Shown one piece after another: positions 45,537 to 56,037 of a DNA stretch of 64,000 bases (the first letter of the stretch is position 1; the number at the start of each line of letters is the position of its first letter). The position numbers and the translations under genes were made by a program. The DNA comes from Earliella scabrosa (Eukaryota; Basidiomycota; Agaricomycetes; Polyporales; Polyporaceae), in NCBI GenBank assembly GCA_022605405.1, contig JABYQQ010000005.1, forward strand, positions 124,001 through 188,000, given 5' to 3'. A model generated the notes under the pieces. The model had not been told where the DNA came from. It did not search any database and was given only the letters and a program-made list of their open reading frames with translations.

Positions 45537-46784
45537 TTAGAAACCACCTGAGAGATAATACAGCGACTGAGCATGAAGGGAATTCCTCGTAGCGCTGACG
45601 TACATACCGCGACGTATCTGAACCGTGGGGTCCATAACTTGCGCTCTCATCATCCTTACGAGGTATCGCAGCCTATCGTCGTTGAGTTTGACCAAGAATG
45701 CCGCCACCCTCTCCGTCACGTCCTTCCAATCGATCCTGCGGTACTTGTCGGGCATGTCCTCGAGTGTAGTGATAACGAACCGATCTCCAACCCACGGTCC
45801 CCGTATGATTCTCTGGGCAGCGTCCTCGTTGATGGGCATCGAGATTGAGATATCGTCTGACCAGCATATCTGCGACATTAGAGCGAGGGTGAGCAGCGTT
45901 TGACTATCTTCCACGCGTCTCGCATAGCAATCGCCTGGGAGGGTGAGGCCCTCTGCACGGACGTATTCGCCCTTTGAGAGGTTGCATAAGACTTCTGTCC
46001 CTGCGGAACTCCGTTTGACCCGTCGAAGAACATGGTCGGGGAGGAGCTTGGAGATCAGCTCGCGCTCCTGAGCGTCCTTCCAACGTCTCCCATACAAGGT
46101 CCGGATCGCTCTGCGTGCCTTGTCCGTCTCATGCTGGCTATGGTACGTGTCGTTCGCTATGATATATAGCGCCGAAGTGTAGTCGTACTGTTTTGGGTCC
46201 TTGGCGGCGGCGGCCCTCGCTTTTAGTTCATCCTTCTCTTCGTCAGTGAGGGATGGGAATGCGAGAACCCCCTCCTGTTGTGCACGGTCCCCGAGGCAGA
46301 CGAGACGGCAGTTGACCCAAGGCGCGAACTCCTCCTGATACGCTCGGGTGAGGCGGGGCACCCCGGCGGCGAGAAGCATCTTGCAGGTGATGGCGAAGAG
46401 AACGATATCGCGAAATTCGTGCAGCTCATCAAACAGCAGTCGCAGGAGCTCGGCGGAAAGCGATCCAAGCGGACCGGGCTGCATGGCCACCCGTCCCTTC
46501 GTCAGGACCTCGTCTACTTCCCTGTGTGCAGTCGGTCAGCTCGCTGATAACGTGCATGGCTCCCCCGCATGGAGAGACTCACTTGGGGAAAGGAATGGGA
46601 GTGCTGGGTATCTTGAGGGAATTGTAGAGCAAGTATCCGATGGACCAAATATCTATTATCTAGCTTGCCTCCTATCCCGCTGCCCGTCTCCCGTCGATCC
46701 AGATTGAGTCTGCCAGCAGTGCGAGCCTGAGCCTGAGTGGAATGCGGGGTTTGTATTGACTTACAGTAGCCAGTTTTGACCCAT
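45537..46784 (-). pseudogene. MGQ-family B-type gene with a frameshift in exon 2 (G7)
   Basis: The minus-strand ATG at 46784 gives MGQNWLL, followed by an intron and LNLDRRETGSGIGGKL, just as in G6. After that codon the sequence carries one more base than G6 before the shared CTCTACAA(T/C)TCCCTCAAGAT, which throws the rest of exon 2 out of frame with the intact exon 3. Exon 3 (45537 to about 46518) is open: MQPGPLGSLSAELLRLLFDE, IVLFAITCKMLLAAGVPRLT, VLCNLSKGEYVRAEG, MSQICWSDDISISMPIN, GPWVGDRFVITTLEDMPDKY. Either a recent pseudogene, or a gene using a downstream start (MAMQPGPLG) or an unseen splice. It lies in the opposite orientation to its copy G6. Confidence 0.6.
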
Positions 46785-47181
46785 GACACCTTGCAGCTTG
46801 ACAAAATCCAGCGAGATGAGATATAGAGTGAGGAAGATGTCGTTAGGAGGTTCCGCCAGTCGCTGAGCGCCGTCACATCCACAAAATAGGCTAATGACGT
46901 CACGATTGACACTCCCGACCGCCGCGACGACTTCAGGAATATTAATCGATTGTTCAACAAAGTACTGACCATGATGGTTTGCCACAGATTGACGAAAAGG
47001 TCTTGTCTGGGCTACAGCATATCTTTGACTGTGGCAGATAGAAGTGGACCTGTTCAATGCATGTGGCCGCGCAGGCTCCCGCTGGGTCACGGTAGGTCAC
47101 GGTAACCTGCGTCGAGCGCTTGAGACATTGTTGGCAGTGCTGAGTGCGTGACACTTCAGAAGTTCAAGTCAGTCAAGGACC
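46785..47181. other. Spacer between the two blocks, with a MITE-free paralogous site
   Basis: Sequence at 47110-47165 (GCGCTTGAGAC, then ACACTTCAGAAG) matches both flanks of the MITE at 51844-52274 but has no insertion. No gene is visible. Confidence 0.6.
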
Positions 47182-47880
47182 AAGGCTGGGTTCCCAAGCA
47201 GCAACTTACGCTAGTGACGGCCACGTCTTGAAGAGCACGAAGACCGTCCTGCACCAAATTGCCCGTCCGCCCGAGGGCTTCGATGTCTTGAAGGCGTACG
47301 AGGAACTTCTTGCAGCCTGCAGGCCGTGTTCTTGGCCTGCTGGCCGACCGCGGACCGTCGTGCCCCCTCCCTCAGGTCGTCGAAGAGCTCCGGAAGGACG
47401 AGGAGAAGCAGAACGCGCTTATGGGCGCGCATGAGCGGACGAAGGCCAAGACTGAGATGAAGGCGCAGGCGGCGGCGGGCGACTTGAGCGGCTTCTTTGG
47501 ACAGCAGATTGCGTTCAACCAGCTCGTCTCTCTCGGCGCGCTCAAGAAGAAATCTGATGGGACGTACACCGCAGCGAACGGGTACATGCTGTGCAAGTAC
47601 TTATGTAGTTCGCTTTCGCTGGGCACGCGGGTAGCTGACGCCGGTGGACATGACAATTGCACTGGTGACACGTCGTTCCTGTTCGACACGTCACGCTGGC
47701 AGACGGTGGTCACCTATGACGATACTTGGTCCAATGGTCCCTGGCCGACAAGGCGACGTTTGAAAAGTAGAATGGTATGGCCTGGTATGGCTGGTTGCTT
47801 TACGTGGTCCCTTGACCAGGTGCGTTCCACGGGCCCTTGCAGGTTCAACAACGAGATGCTAACCGCGTGTATGAAGAATG
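47182..47880 (+). pseudogene. Truncated GH18 chitinase copy
   Basis: From 47182 the sequence matches the 3' half of the PX-GH18 gene from codon AGFPSSK onward: STKTVLHQIARPP, then CPLPQVVEELRKDEEKQNAL, GDLSGFFGQQIAFNQLVSLG, LFDTSRWQTVVTYDDTW and MAGCFTWSLDQVRS. The PX domain, the catalytic DxxDxDxE strand and most of the barrel are absent. The LLLGLPLYGY stretch is scrambled, and frames shift near 47220, 47300 and 47735. It cannot make a chitinase. Confidence 0.85.
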
Positions 47881-48661
47881 GCTAGGATCATCGTGTTTCG
47901 TTTCATGATCCCATTTGACATGACACTCATGACATCAGTCTCGACGACGCATCACGGACCAACATACACCACACCTATCGCCGTGAGTGCATTCATGGTT
48001 AGCGTTCTGAGGTTGGTTAATACACGACCTTTGTCTAGTCTTATCGTGTTCACACGTGTGCATGATTCACCCACGGCACCACTCAGGCGTGGGGCTCATC
48101 TCAGGTATCCTCGGCTCGCGTTCAGGTCGTCCATCGGCATCAAGTTTCCCGTACAAATGCGGATGAACCACCTCAGCTCTTATGTCGACACTCGTACTGG
48201 AACTCTGTGCGAGTTGACGACCTCTCCCTACTCCTTGTCTCTCCAGCTCGAACACTAAATCAAGTAAAGCTGAACGTTCTCAAGAGTAATCGTAAGTTCG
48301 TCCGACCTGTCGCAGGACGGGCCAGACATGCCAACATATAAAACGACAGAACACATTGAAACCCTTTGTCGGAAAGCTCCGGCGAGAAACAATATGACGA
48401 GGACCTCCATTGTTCGATGCATGAGGTAATCGCGCCTCGCTTATAGATGCGTTTGCGCTTGAGCGCTCATGTCCAAGCGCAACTGTTGTTGCAACCACCA
48501 CTTTGCTTCACGCCTTCGACGTATCAGGTGGACGGATCTCCACAATGTGAGTCGGTACAGCATATTATATGACTTATGATCTCTCTAACATCGAGCCCGT
48601 CTTACAGAGCACCCGAAGTCCCAACCTTAGTACTACCGAGCGGTGGTTAGAGCTCATAACG
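47881..48661. other. Spacer in block 2
   Basis: Matches the 42077-42634 spacer with about 220 bp extra. No gene was found. Confidence 0.55.
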
Positions 48662-49807
48662 ATGGGTCAAACTTTCGAATTGTGAGTTCCCACTTATGCG
48701 CATGTAGCTGCTGAGATCCAAACCATCCCTGGAAGGATCAACGTCGACAAAGAGGAAAAGAGCTTTGAAGCCGGTGCCAAACTCGGAGAATTCTTCTTCG
48801 ATGATCTCAGTCGTCTGAGAGAAGCCCTTCATCTGCCCACTCTCCCAAGGTACGCTTGAACAACAACATACAGTATGACATGGAGCTGTACTGACCGATG
48901 ACGCAGGTGGGTTGACGTCTGGCTCAAGCGCGGCAAGGTCGCGTTGCAGCGCGGCGCGTTTGGAAAGCTCTCGCCCGAGATCATCGACATGGTCTACGCC
49001 GAGTTCACCTCGGAGGACGACCTCAAGCATGTCATCACGCTGGCGATCACATGCAAGCGCCTTCTCGCAATCGGCAAACCACATCTCCTACGCCTCCTCC
49101 AAGCGACCCACGCACCCTGGGCGGGCTCGCGGATCCTCTGCATTGGACTGAACACCGACGACGACTCGAAACTTCCAGTGGGCCTCCTGACGGACGCCGA
49201 AAAGCACAAGATCGCGACGACAAAGATCCCTGCATTGGGCGTGCCCGACGAGTGTCCAGGGAACCTCGCGACGCACGCCTGCGAGCTGTACAGCGAGTGC
49301 TACGGCCGCGGATGGTCGCGCCAGGGCGAATGGGCGTACTGGAGGCAGCTCAGGGAGGTGCGGGAGACGTACAGGGAGGACGGCGACGTGCAGACCCTGC
49401 GCGACTTGGACATGTTTAACGCGCTGTACAAGTACACCAAGCCGACGTACCCGACGGGCGTCGCCGTGCTGTGCAACCTCTCAAAGGCGGAGTACGTGCG
49501 CGAGGATCGGCTGACGGTCATGGAGTGGCAGTGCGAGAAGTGGACGTCCAGGCTCGGGCTCATCAACGGGTTGATGGCGCGCATCTGCTGGGCGACGGAC
49601 CCGAGCATCTCGATGTGTTGTGAGGAGGAGTATGAGGAGCGGCTCGTGAAGGGGCCGTGGGCGGGAGACCGGTTTTGTATCACCACTGTGGAGGAGATGG
49701 GGCGGCTGAAGATTGTGGCAGTGGGTAAGGAGTGGACGGACGTTACGGCTGAGGTGGACGAGTTGCTGGTGCACCTCTGGAAGAAGAACTTGGTGGATGA
49801 TGACTAG
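48662..49807 (+). CDS. MGQ-family F-box-like protein, 344 aa (G4)
   Basis: Exons 48662-48681 (MGQTFEL), 48736-48849 (INVDKEEKSFEAGAKLGEFF) and 48907-49807. F-box-like part KLSPEIIDMVYAEFTSEDDL and VITLAITCKRLLAIGKPHLL. It then shares the ATHAPWAGSRI, ALYKYTKPTYPTGVAVLCNL, LINGLMARICWATDPSISMC and RFCITTVEEMGRLKI segments with G2, including the C-terminus HLWKKNLVDDD. Most differences from G2 lie between residues 145 and 185 (PDECPGNLATHACELYSECY). An intact reading frame after duplication suggests it is still under selection. Confidence 0.86.
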
Positions 49808-50406
49808 TTGGCTCAGACTGTGCATTCGGGATCTACTATTTGTATTGCTATTCGTACTTACGCGGTGCACATAGGTCAGTATAAGTATGTCATTTGGTCC
49901 AGTATTTAACCTATACAATAGCGATTGAACGCGAAGGTATCGAGTTTCGCGTCGCAACGACGCCGTGATGCATGTAGTGTTTGGTCTTCTTCAAGTTCAC
50001 GATCACACTGCCAGCCATTCGACGCGACACTCACAACTTTGCTATCTATGTACCGTTGCATTTGTACTGGGCGAAGTGCGTTCTGCCACATCCTATAAGG
50101 CACTTATGTTGCAACACTGGCAATGACGAGGACCTTTATTGTTCGATACACGAGGCAAGCGCGTATCGCCTATGATGTCCGTCCTGACTCCTCGAGCGCC
50201 TGTGTGATCGCGCAACTCTTGTTGCAACCACCACCTCCGACTCGTTCTCTCCCTTTCGTAACCTGACTGTATCAGACTCAACGTCTTGTTGAGAGTTGGG
50301 TACCGCTAATAGCATATTTTGTCTTCTGTCTGATATTGAAGGGGCCCTTCTTGCAGAACCCCTCAGACACTGACAAATTATCCAGCGAGCGGTGGTTAGA
50401 GAACGG
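49808..50406. other. Spacer G4 to G5
   Basis: No gene. Contains short blocks shared with the G2 and G4 promoters (GACGAGGACC(T)TTATTGTTCGAT near 50127). Confidence 0.5.
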
Positions 50407-51534
50407 ATGGGTCAATATTTCGAGCTGTGAGTTACCAACGGTGTGCGCTTTGACCGGAGAAACCTGAGGCATCTCTGGAAGGATTAACGTGGACAGAGAG
50501 GAGACAAGCCCGGAGAGTGGCATCAAGATCGGAGAATTCTTCTTCGATGAGTTCCCCGGTCTGATAGAGGCCCTCCGTCTGCCTACTCTCCCAAGGCGCG
50601 CGTGAATAATGGATGTTCCGCGTGTAGCGGTGCTGACCGGTGTCCCAGGGAGGTCAACGCCTGGCTTATGTGCGGCAAGGTCGCGTTGCAGCCCGGCCCC
50701 TTTGGGAAGCTCTCGCCCGAGGTCATCGACATGGTTTACGCCCAGTTCACCTCCGACGACGACCTTGAGCATGTCATAAGGCTCGCAATTACGTGCAAGC
50801 GTCTCCTCGCGGTGGGTAAACCTCATCTCCTCCGGCTCCTCCAAGCGTATCACGCGTGCTGGGCAGGTTGCCGACTCATCTGCCTCGGAGAGTACACAAT
50901 AAACGACGCGGCTCTTCCTGTGGGTTTCCTCACGGACGCCGAGAAGCACAAGATTGCGACGACGGAGATCCCGGTGCTAGGCGAGCCCGATGAGTACAGG
51001 AAGTGCCTCGCGTTGCACGCCTGCGAGCTGTATAGCCATCGCTACGGCACCAGGGAATCGTTCGACCCCCGATGGGCGTACACGGACCGTCGGATGAGGG
51101 CACTGCGGAAGATGCACAAGGAGGACGGCGACGCGCAGAGGCTGCTCGAGCTCGACATGTTCAACACGCTGTACAAGTACGCGCCGACGTACCCGAACGG
51201 CATCATCGTGCTCTGCAACCTTTCGAAGGCGGAGTACGTGCGCGAGGACCGGTTGACGGTCATGGAGCGGACGAACATGTTCGGGCTCATCCACGGCTTG
51301 ATGTCGCGCATCTGCTGGGCGACAAGCCGGGACATCTCGTTCTATTGCGGCGACGAGTATATGGAAAGGCTCGTCAAGGGCCCGTGGGCGGGAGACCGGT
51401 TCTGTATTGCGACATTGAAGGAGATGCCCCTGCTGAAGATTGGCGCGGGTAAGGAGTGGAAGGATGTTACAGCTGAGGTAGACGAGTTGCTCCTTCACCT
51501 CTGGAAGGCAAACCAGATGTATGATGATTACTAG
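50407..51534 (+). CDS. MGQ-family F-box-like protein, 339 aa (G5)
   Basis: Exons 50407-50426 (MGQYFEL), 50482-50595 (INVDREETSPESGIKIGEFF) and 50649-51534. The F-box-like part is KLSPEVIDMVYAQFTSDDDL and VIRLAITCKRLLAVGKPHLL. It shares AYHACWAGCRLICLGEYTIN, FGLIHGLMSRICW and DRFCIATLKEMPLLKIGAG with G3. The intron 2 donor, at the family's fixed position, reads GC (50596-50597) instead of GT. A GT six bases downstream would keep the frame and add Arg-Ala. The ICW segment is followed by ATSRDISFYCGDEY, more diverged than in other members. Confidence 0.84.
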
Positions 51535-51843
51535 TGGGGCTGACCCAGAGGCATCAATGGACAATGGCATGTGGACACGCATTCAACAGGATCTACTCGT
51601 AAGTATTGTCACTATATAGTGTATACTGGCACGGTCAGATGTGATATGGTTTCCACCTTGAAAGAAGATACAACAACGACTGAGCATGAATTGACTTGCC
51701 CACAGGAACTTGGACGTATTCTCCCTTTGAGATGTTGCATAGACGATAGAATCTCTGTCCCTGGAGTCACGGTCACTACATGATCGGGATTCGGCGGCAG
51801 CGTTCGCGTCGGGCGCTTGAGACCTCCTTGCTGGTGTCCATCC
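51535..51843. other. 3' flank of G5
   Basis: No gene. The last part (GTCGGGCGCTTGAGACC) is the left flank of the MITE and matches 47110-47130. Confidence 0.5.
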
Positions 51844-52274
51844 TAGGGTACCGTGAACAACGGTTTGGATTCTTAACTAACAAGTTAGTAACTGAGTGAG
51901 CTCCAGAGATTTCTTAACACGAGTTGCTAACTGTTACTAATTCCGGGGTTATAAACTGTTGTTAGCAGTTAACAACCGACTAGAGTCGGTTATAAACCGT
52001 CAACAAATGCTTCACAGTCCTCGAAACCGCCTATTGCTTCGGAAGCTCGCCGAAATCGTTGTTCGGGTACTCTATCTCTTCAGAATAGTCCTAGAACGTT
52101 GTCTGGGGTAAGCTTGACTACAACTTCGCGACTTATGAGCTCTTATTAGTGTATGATTTTTGACAGATGTTAACACGGTGTTTCAGGTGCCGATTCTTGC
52201 TAACGTTTATAACGGGTTATTAACCGTGTGAACAATTCTTCGTTAATAACGAACCACTTCCTCACGGTACCCTA
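51844..52274. mobile_element. 431-bp hAT-type MITE
   Basis: TIR TAGGGTACCGTGA at the left end (51844) and its exact complement at the right end (to 52274), extended imperfectly inward. A perfect 8-bp target-site duplication GTCCATCC flanks it (51836-51843 and 52275-52282). TAGGG ends and an 8-bp duplication are hAT features. The interior is AT-rich against GC-rich surroundings, with many GTTAAC/GTTAATAAC/GGTTATAAAC words in both orientations, and no open frame. It ends 57 bp before the start codon of G6. Confidence 0.9.
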
Positions 52275-52331
52275 GTCCATCCTGCACACTTCAGAAGACC
52301 AAAGCATTTGTCACTCAGTCCACAGGGTGTC

Positions 52332-53503
52332 ATGGGTCAATACTGGCGACTGTACGTCAATTCAATCTCTGTGACCTTGTATCTTCAACATTCTACTCAG
52401 GCTCGCACTGGCAGACTCAATCTGGATCGGCGGGAGACGGGCAGCGGGATAGGAGGCAAGCTAGGGGAATGTTTTTGGTGGATGGGTGACTCGCTCTACA
52501 ACTCCCTCAAGATCCCTAGCACTCCTATCCCTCTCCCCAAGTGAGCCTCTCCATGCGAGTGAGCCATGCATCGTTATCGGCAAGCTGATCGACTGCACAC
52601 AGGGAAGTCGACGAGGTCCTGACGAAGGGACGGGTGGCGAGGCAGCCCGGTCCGCTTGGATCGCTGTCCACCGAGCTCCTGCAACTGATGTTTGATGAGC
52701 TCCTTGAATACCACGAGATCGTCCTCTTTGCCGTCACCTGCAAGATGCTTCTCGCCGCTGGAGTGCCCCGCCTCACTCGAGCGTACCGGGAGGAGTACGC
52801 GCCCTGGGTCAACTGCCGTCTCGTCTGTCTCGGGGACTATGCAAAACACCAGGGGGTGCTCGAATTCCCGTTCCTCACTGACGAAGAGAAGGAAGAACTG
52901 AAAGCGAGGGTCGCCGCCAAAGACCCAAAACTGTACGAGTACACTTCGGAGCTATATTCCATAGCGGAAAGCAAGTACACGTGGGGGCGCGACGCTATAT
53001 ACAAGGCGCGCATGGCGATCAGCACCGTGTACGGGGACAGCGAATGGTTCAACCCTCGGAGATACCCAAAAGACGCAGTGGAGCGCGAGCTCATCTCGTC
53101 GCTCCTCCCCGACTATGCTTTTGGACGGGTCGACAGACGCAGTTCCGATGGGACAGAGGTCTTATGCAACCTGTCAAAGGGCGAGTACGTCCGTGCAGAC
53201 GGCCTCGGTCCGACCTCGAGCGACGCAGACGACACCGAGGGCAACGATGGCGGCAGTCAGTCGCCGCCGCTCATGCGTGCTCTGGTCTCCCAGATCTGCT
53301 GGTCAGACGATCAATCGGTCTCGATGGGCCTCACCAGAGAGGTTGCCGAGAGGCTCATACGTGGGCCGTGGATCGGAGATCGGTTCGTCATCACCACGCT
53401 TGAGGACATGCCGGACAAGTACCGGCGCATCGACTGGAAGGACGTGACGGAGAGGGTGGCGGCATTCCTGGTCGAGCTCGATGCCCCGCCCGTCAGCTCC
53501 TGA
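52332..53503 (+). CDS. MGQ-family F-box-like protein, 348 aa, B type (G6)
   Basis: Exons 52332-52351 (MGQYWRL), 52415-52540 (LNLDRRETGSGIGGKLGECF, ending STPIPLPK) and 52603-53503 join in frame. The acceptor GGCAG at 52414 was chosen over one 15 nt upstream because it keeps the family's L-x-N-x-D-x-x-E alignment. The F-box-like part is SLSTELLQLMFDELLEYHEI, VLFAVTCKMLLAAGVPRLTR. B-type features: APWVNCRLVCLGDYAKHQG, PSTYEYTSEL-like variable middle, VLCNLSKGEYVRADG, ICWSDDQSVSMGL, GPWIGDRFVITTLEDMPDKY and DVTERVAAFLVELDAP. A MITE sits immediately upstream and must supply part of the promoter or 5' leader. Confidence 0.86.
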
Positions 53504-54913
53504 TATCGTGCAGACACGGTCCTCGACTCCTCGAGACGTGCACGATGCGTTGCGGTACGTCATCGTTGCTGGCAGTCACAAGGGCAACCGCGCTCATTAT
53601 GCATCATCCCCAGGGCTACGTTGTCGCCGTGCATATGCCATGGTGAAGATGACGCTCCTACGCACAGTACCGCATGGATTCTCAATACAACAAGCTCCCC
53701 GCATCTTGCTAATACCACATACAATAATGCTTTGCCTGCATGCTGCGCAACACCCACGCCGTCACTCGATGACTGTGATGTCAGCAATTTTAGGCTTTGC
53801 CTCCTTATTGTACCCGTACCTCCAGACGGCGGCCGAGCTGCGGCCATACAACAGCCGAGTGCTATGCATTGTTTTGCTGCGCAGTTCGATTCGTGCCCAA
53901 CGGAGCCCAATCGTCGATGTGGCAGTCACGGCGCGATGAGGCATCGGCGTGCGTGCGCTGTGCGTGCGTGATATCTCGCCACTTGTGGATGACTTCAGTT
54001 CCTTCACCTGCAGGTTGATGTCATCCACTCGCACTTGAATGGTCTCTCGGTCTCATCCATCGCGGATGCGAATGACACAGGATGGCATGGCAGTGAGCCC
54101 TTCGAGGGTATGTGGACGTCATTCATGCTGGGATCACCTGATACGTGGGCTGGTGACTGGGCGGTGTCATTAATCTCTATGATTAGCTCGCCAAGGTCGT
54201 TGCAGGCTATCGCACGTTCACATTCCCGCTACTCGCAAGGCACTCAGAACTGTGACACTGCAGGTACAGGGCCAGACGAATTAATAATGCAACAACGCAC
54301 CAAGACTATGGTAACGCGAATATACATAAGTAGGTAGTTTTGGATGAACAAGGTCCGGGCAATTTGGTGTACGAGGCTCTGGGAGATCTGATAGCTACAG
54401 GTGGTGGACGGGCGGAACACGAGTCGGAGCGAGTCACAACTACAGACATTACGATTACAGTACTGTACGACTAATGTCCGGATGAGAAGTGCATGATCGG
54501 GGGTCGTGGTGGACGTGCATGGGAAAGTGAGTATGTGTATGAGTCGGAGCATAAGCATGAGGATGAGGCGAGATGACGAGATGAGATGATGATGACACGA
54601 GTATGGGTGCTATGAGCCGAGGATGCGAGCAGTGAGGAATGCGATGAGAGCGAGGAAACGGGTGCGGAAGACGAGCCCAAAGCATAGTATATGGATAAAT
54701 AGCGTCCAAGTCCATCCAGTCGGTCCGAAAGCCAAAGCGCCAGAAGTCCGATAATCGATAGTCGCCCGCCCCACTGTCGGTGCGGATGTGGATGTGGGCG
54801 TGGGCGTGTCGCAGACACTGCGCGGCGCAGCCAGGGCAGGCCCATCCCCATCCCGAGGCGACGCGGGTCTGAAATCTGAGGAGAGAAACGGGGAGGAGTC
54901 GAGCCGAGTCAGC
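53504..54913. other. Intergenic, nothing recognised
   Basis: Flank of the MGQ cluster and 3' region of the dehydrogenase gene. Open frames up to 152 codons show no domains. A purine-rich stretch with repeated ATGAG/GATGA occurs near 54530-54600. Confidence 0.45.
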
Positions 54914-56037
54914 TCACGGCTCGCAGTCAAACTCGAGATCCGTCGCGACGTCCTCCCACGCGTCCATGGTCGCGAGCAGCTTGTGCGTCTTTGCACGCAC
55001 GTCCGCGTACGCGTCGCGGCCCATGACGAGCCAGAGCGGCCACTCGCGCCCTGCAGCGCGGCCCTCGCCCTTGACGACGTCGACGAGGAGCTCCATCGCC
55101 TTTGCGGGGTCGCCCTTCTCGTGCCCGGCGATCTGGGCGAAGCGCGCCATGCCCGCGTTCCGCATGTCGTCGTACACGGGGACGTGGTTGTGGATTGTCG
55201 CCGGGTACGCGTGCACGCCTTCGGTCCGGAACGCGCCGGGCGCGACGATGAGGACACGGACTCCGAACGGTCGGAGCTCGCTGGCGTAGGTCTCTCCGAT
55301 GGCTGCAGGACAAAAAGAGTAGTCAGTTTCAGAGGCCGACGTGCCGGAACAGGACGCGGAGCGCTCACCATGTACGGCGGCTTTCGAAGCGGCGTAGAAG
55401 CCGGCGGGCTGACAGGAAGACAGTGCTGTAAGTGACCGGACGGCCGAAGAGAACTCGGGATAGAAGCACGCACCGAAACCTCTGCGCGCCATGCGGACCG
55501 GGAGCCCAGGATGACGACCGTGCCCGAGCGGCGTTCGCGCATGTGTGGGAGGACAGCGTTCGTTACGTTGAGCACGCCGAAGAGGTTCGTCTGGAACTGG
55601 GTGAGAGCAGCGAGGGAACTGGATGACGGCGATCAGTATCCGGCGTGCTGCGCAGTCAGAGATGCGGGCTCACCCTCCCTCCTCAAGGACGGCCTTCACG
55701 CCGTAGCCGGCGTTGTTGACCACGACGTCTATGCGGCCCCAGATTGCGAGTGCCTCCTTGACGCGTTGTTGCACCACATTGGCGCTGTCTGAGATATCGA
55801 GTTGGATGAAGTGTAGCCGACGGTCGGGTGTGGGGAAGGCGGCCCGCAGCTTCTCGAGGTTGCGTGCAGAAGCAATGACACAGTCGCCACGCGCGAGCAC
55901 TGATGCTACGAGACGCTTGCCGAAGCCCGACGAAGTACCTGCACGAAGAAGAAGCCATGGTCAGCTTCCATAGGTGGTAAAGCGGCCATGATCGACGTAC
56001 CAGTGATGAACCAAATTTTCTGAGGGAAGCCGCCCAT
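54914..56037 (-). CDS. Short-chain dehydrogenase/reductase
   Basis: NAD(P)-dependent oxidoreductase of the classical SDR type. The ATG at 56037 gives MGGFPQKIWFITGTSSGFGK, with the TGxxxGxG cofactor loop split by the first intron. Then KRLVASVLARGDCVIASARN, DISDSANVVQQRVKEALAIW, RIDVVVNNAGYGVKAV (NNAG), TVVILGSRSAWRAE, the active-site PAGFYAASKAAVH (YxxxK) and VRVLIVAPGAFRTEGVHAYP. The end is MDAWEDVATDLEFDCEP. Three or four introns. The substrate cannot be told; a similar class includes fungal oxidoreductases of secondary metabolism. No clustered biosynthetic genes are nearby. Confidence 0.92.

Larger units (their letters stand above)
41360..46784. repeat. Segmental duplication, block 1
   Basis: Contains the GH18 3' half, G2, G3 and G7. 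It is matched in order by 47182-53503: GH18 3' fragment, G4, G5 and G6. Non-coding parts also match, for example GGAAAGCTCCGGCGAGAAA at 42339 and 48373, and the post-GH18 sequence with CGACGACGCATCA. G2 pairs with G4, and G3 with G5, by protein similarity. Confidence 0.8.
47182..53503. repeat. Segmental duplication, block 2
   Basis: Second copy of block 1 (GH18 fragment, G4, G5, G6). It differs by loss of the GH18 5' half, by the orientation of the last gene and by a MITE insertion at 51844-52274. Confidence 0.8.

Noticed and set aside
51844..52274. Replication origin or centromere-like AT-rich island
   Set aside because: Inverted ends and an 8-bp duplication explain it as a MITE.
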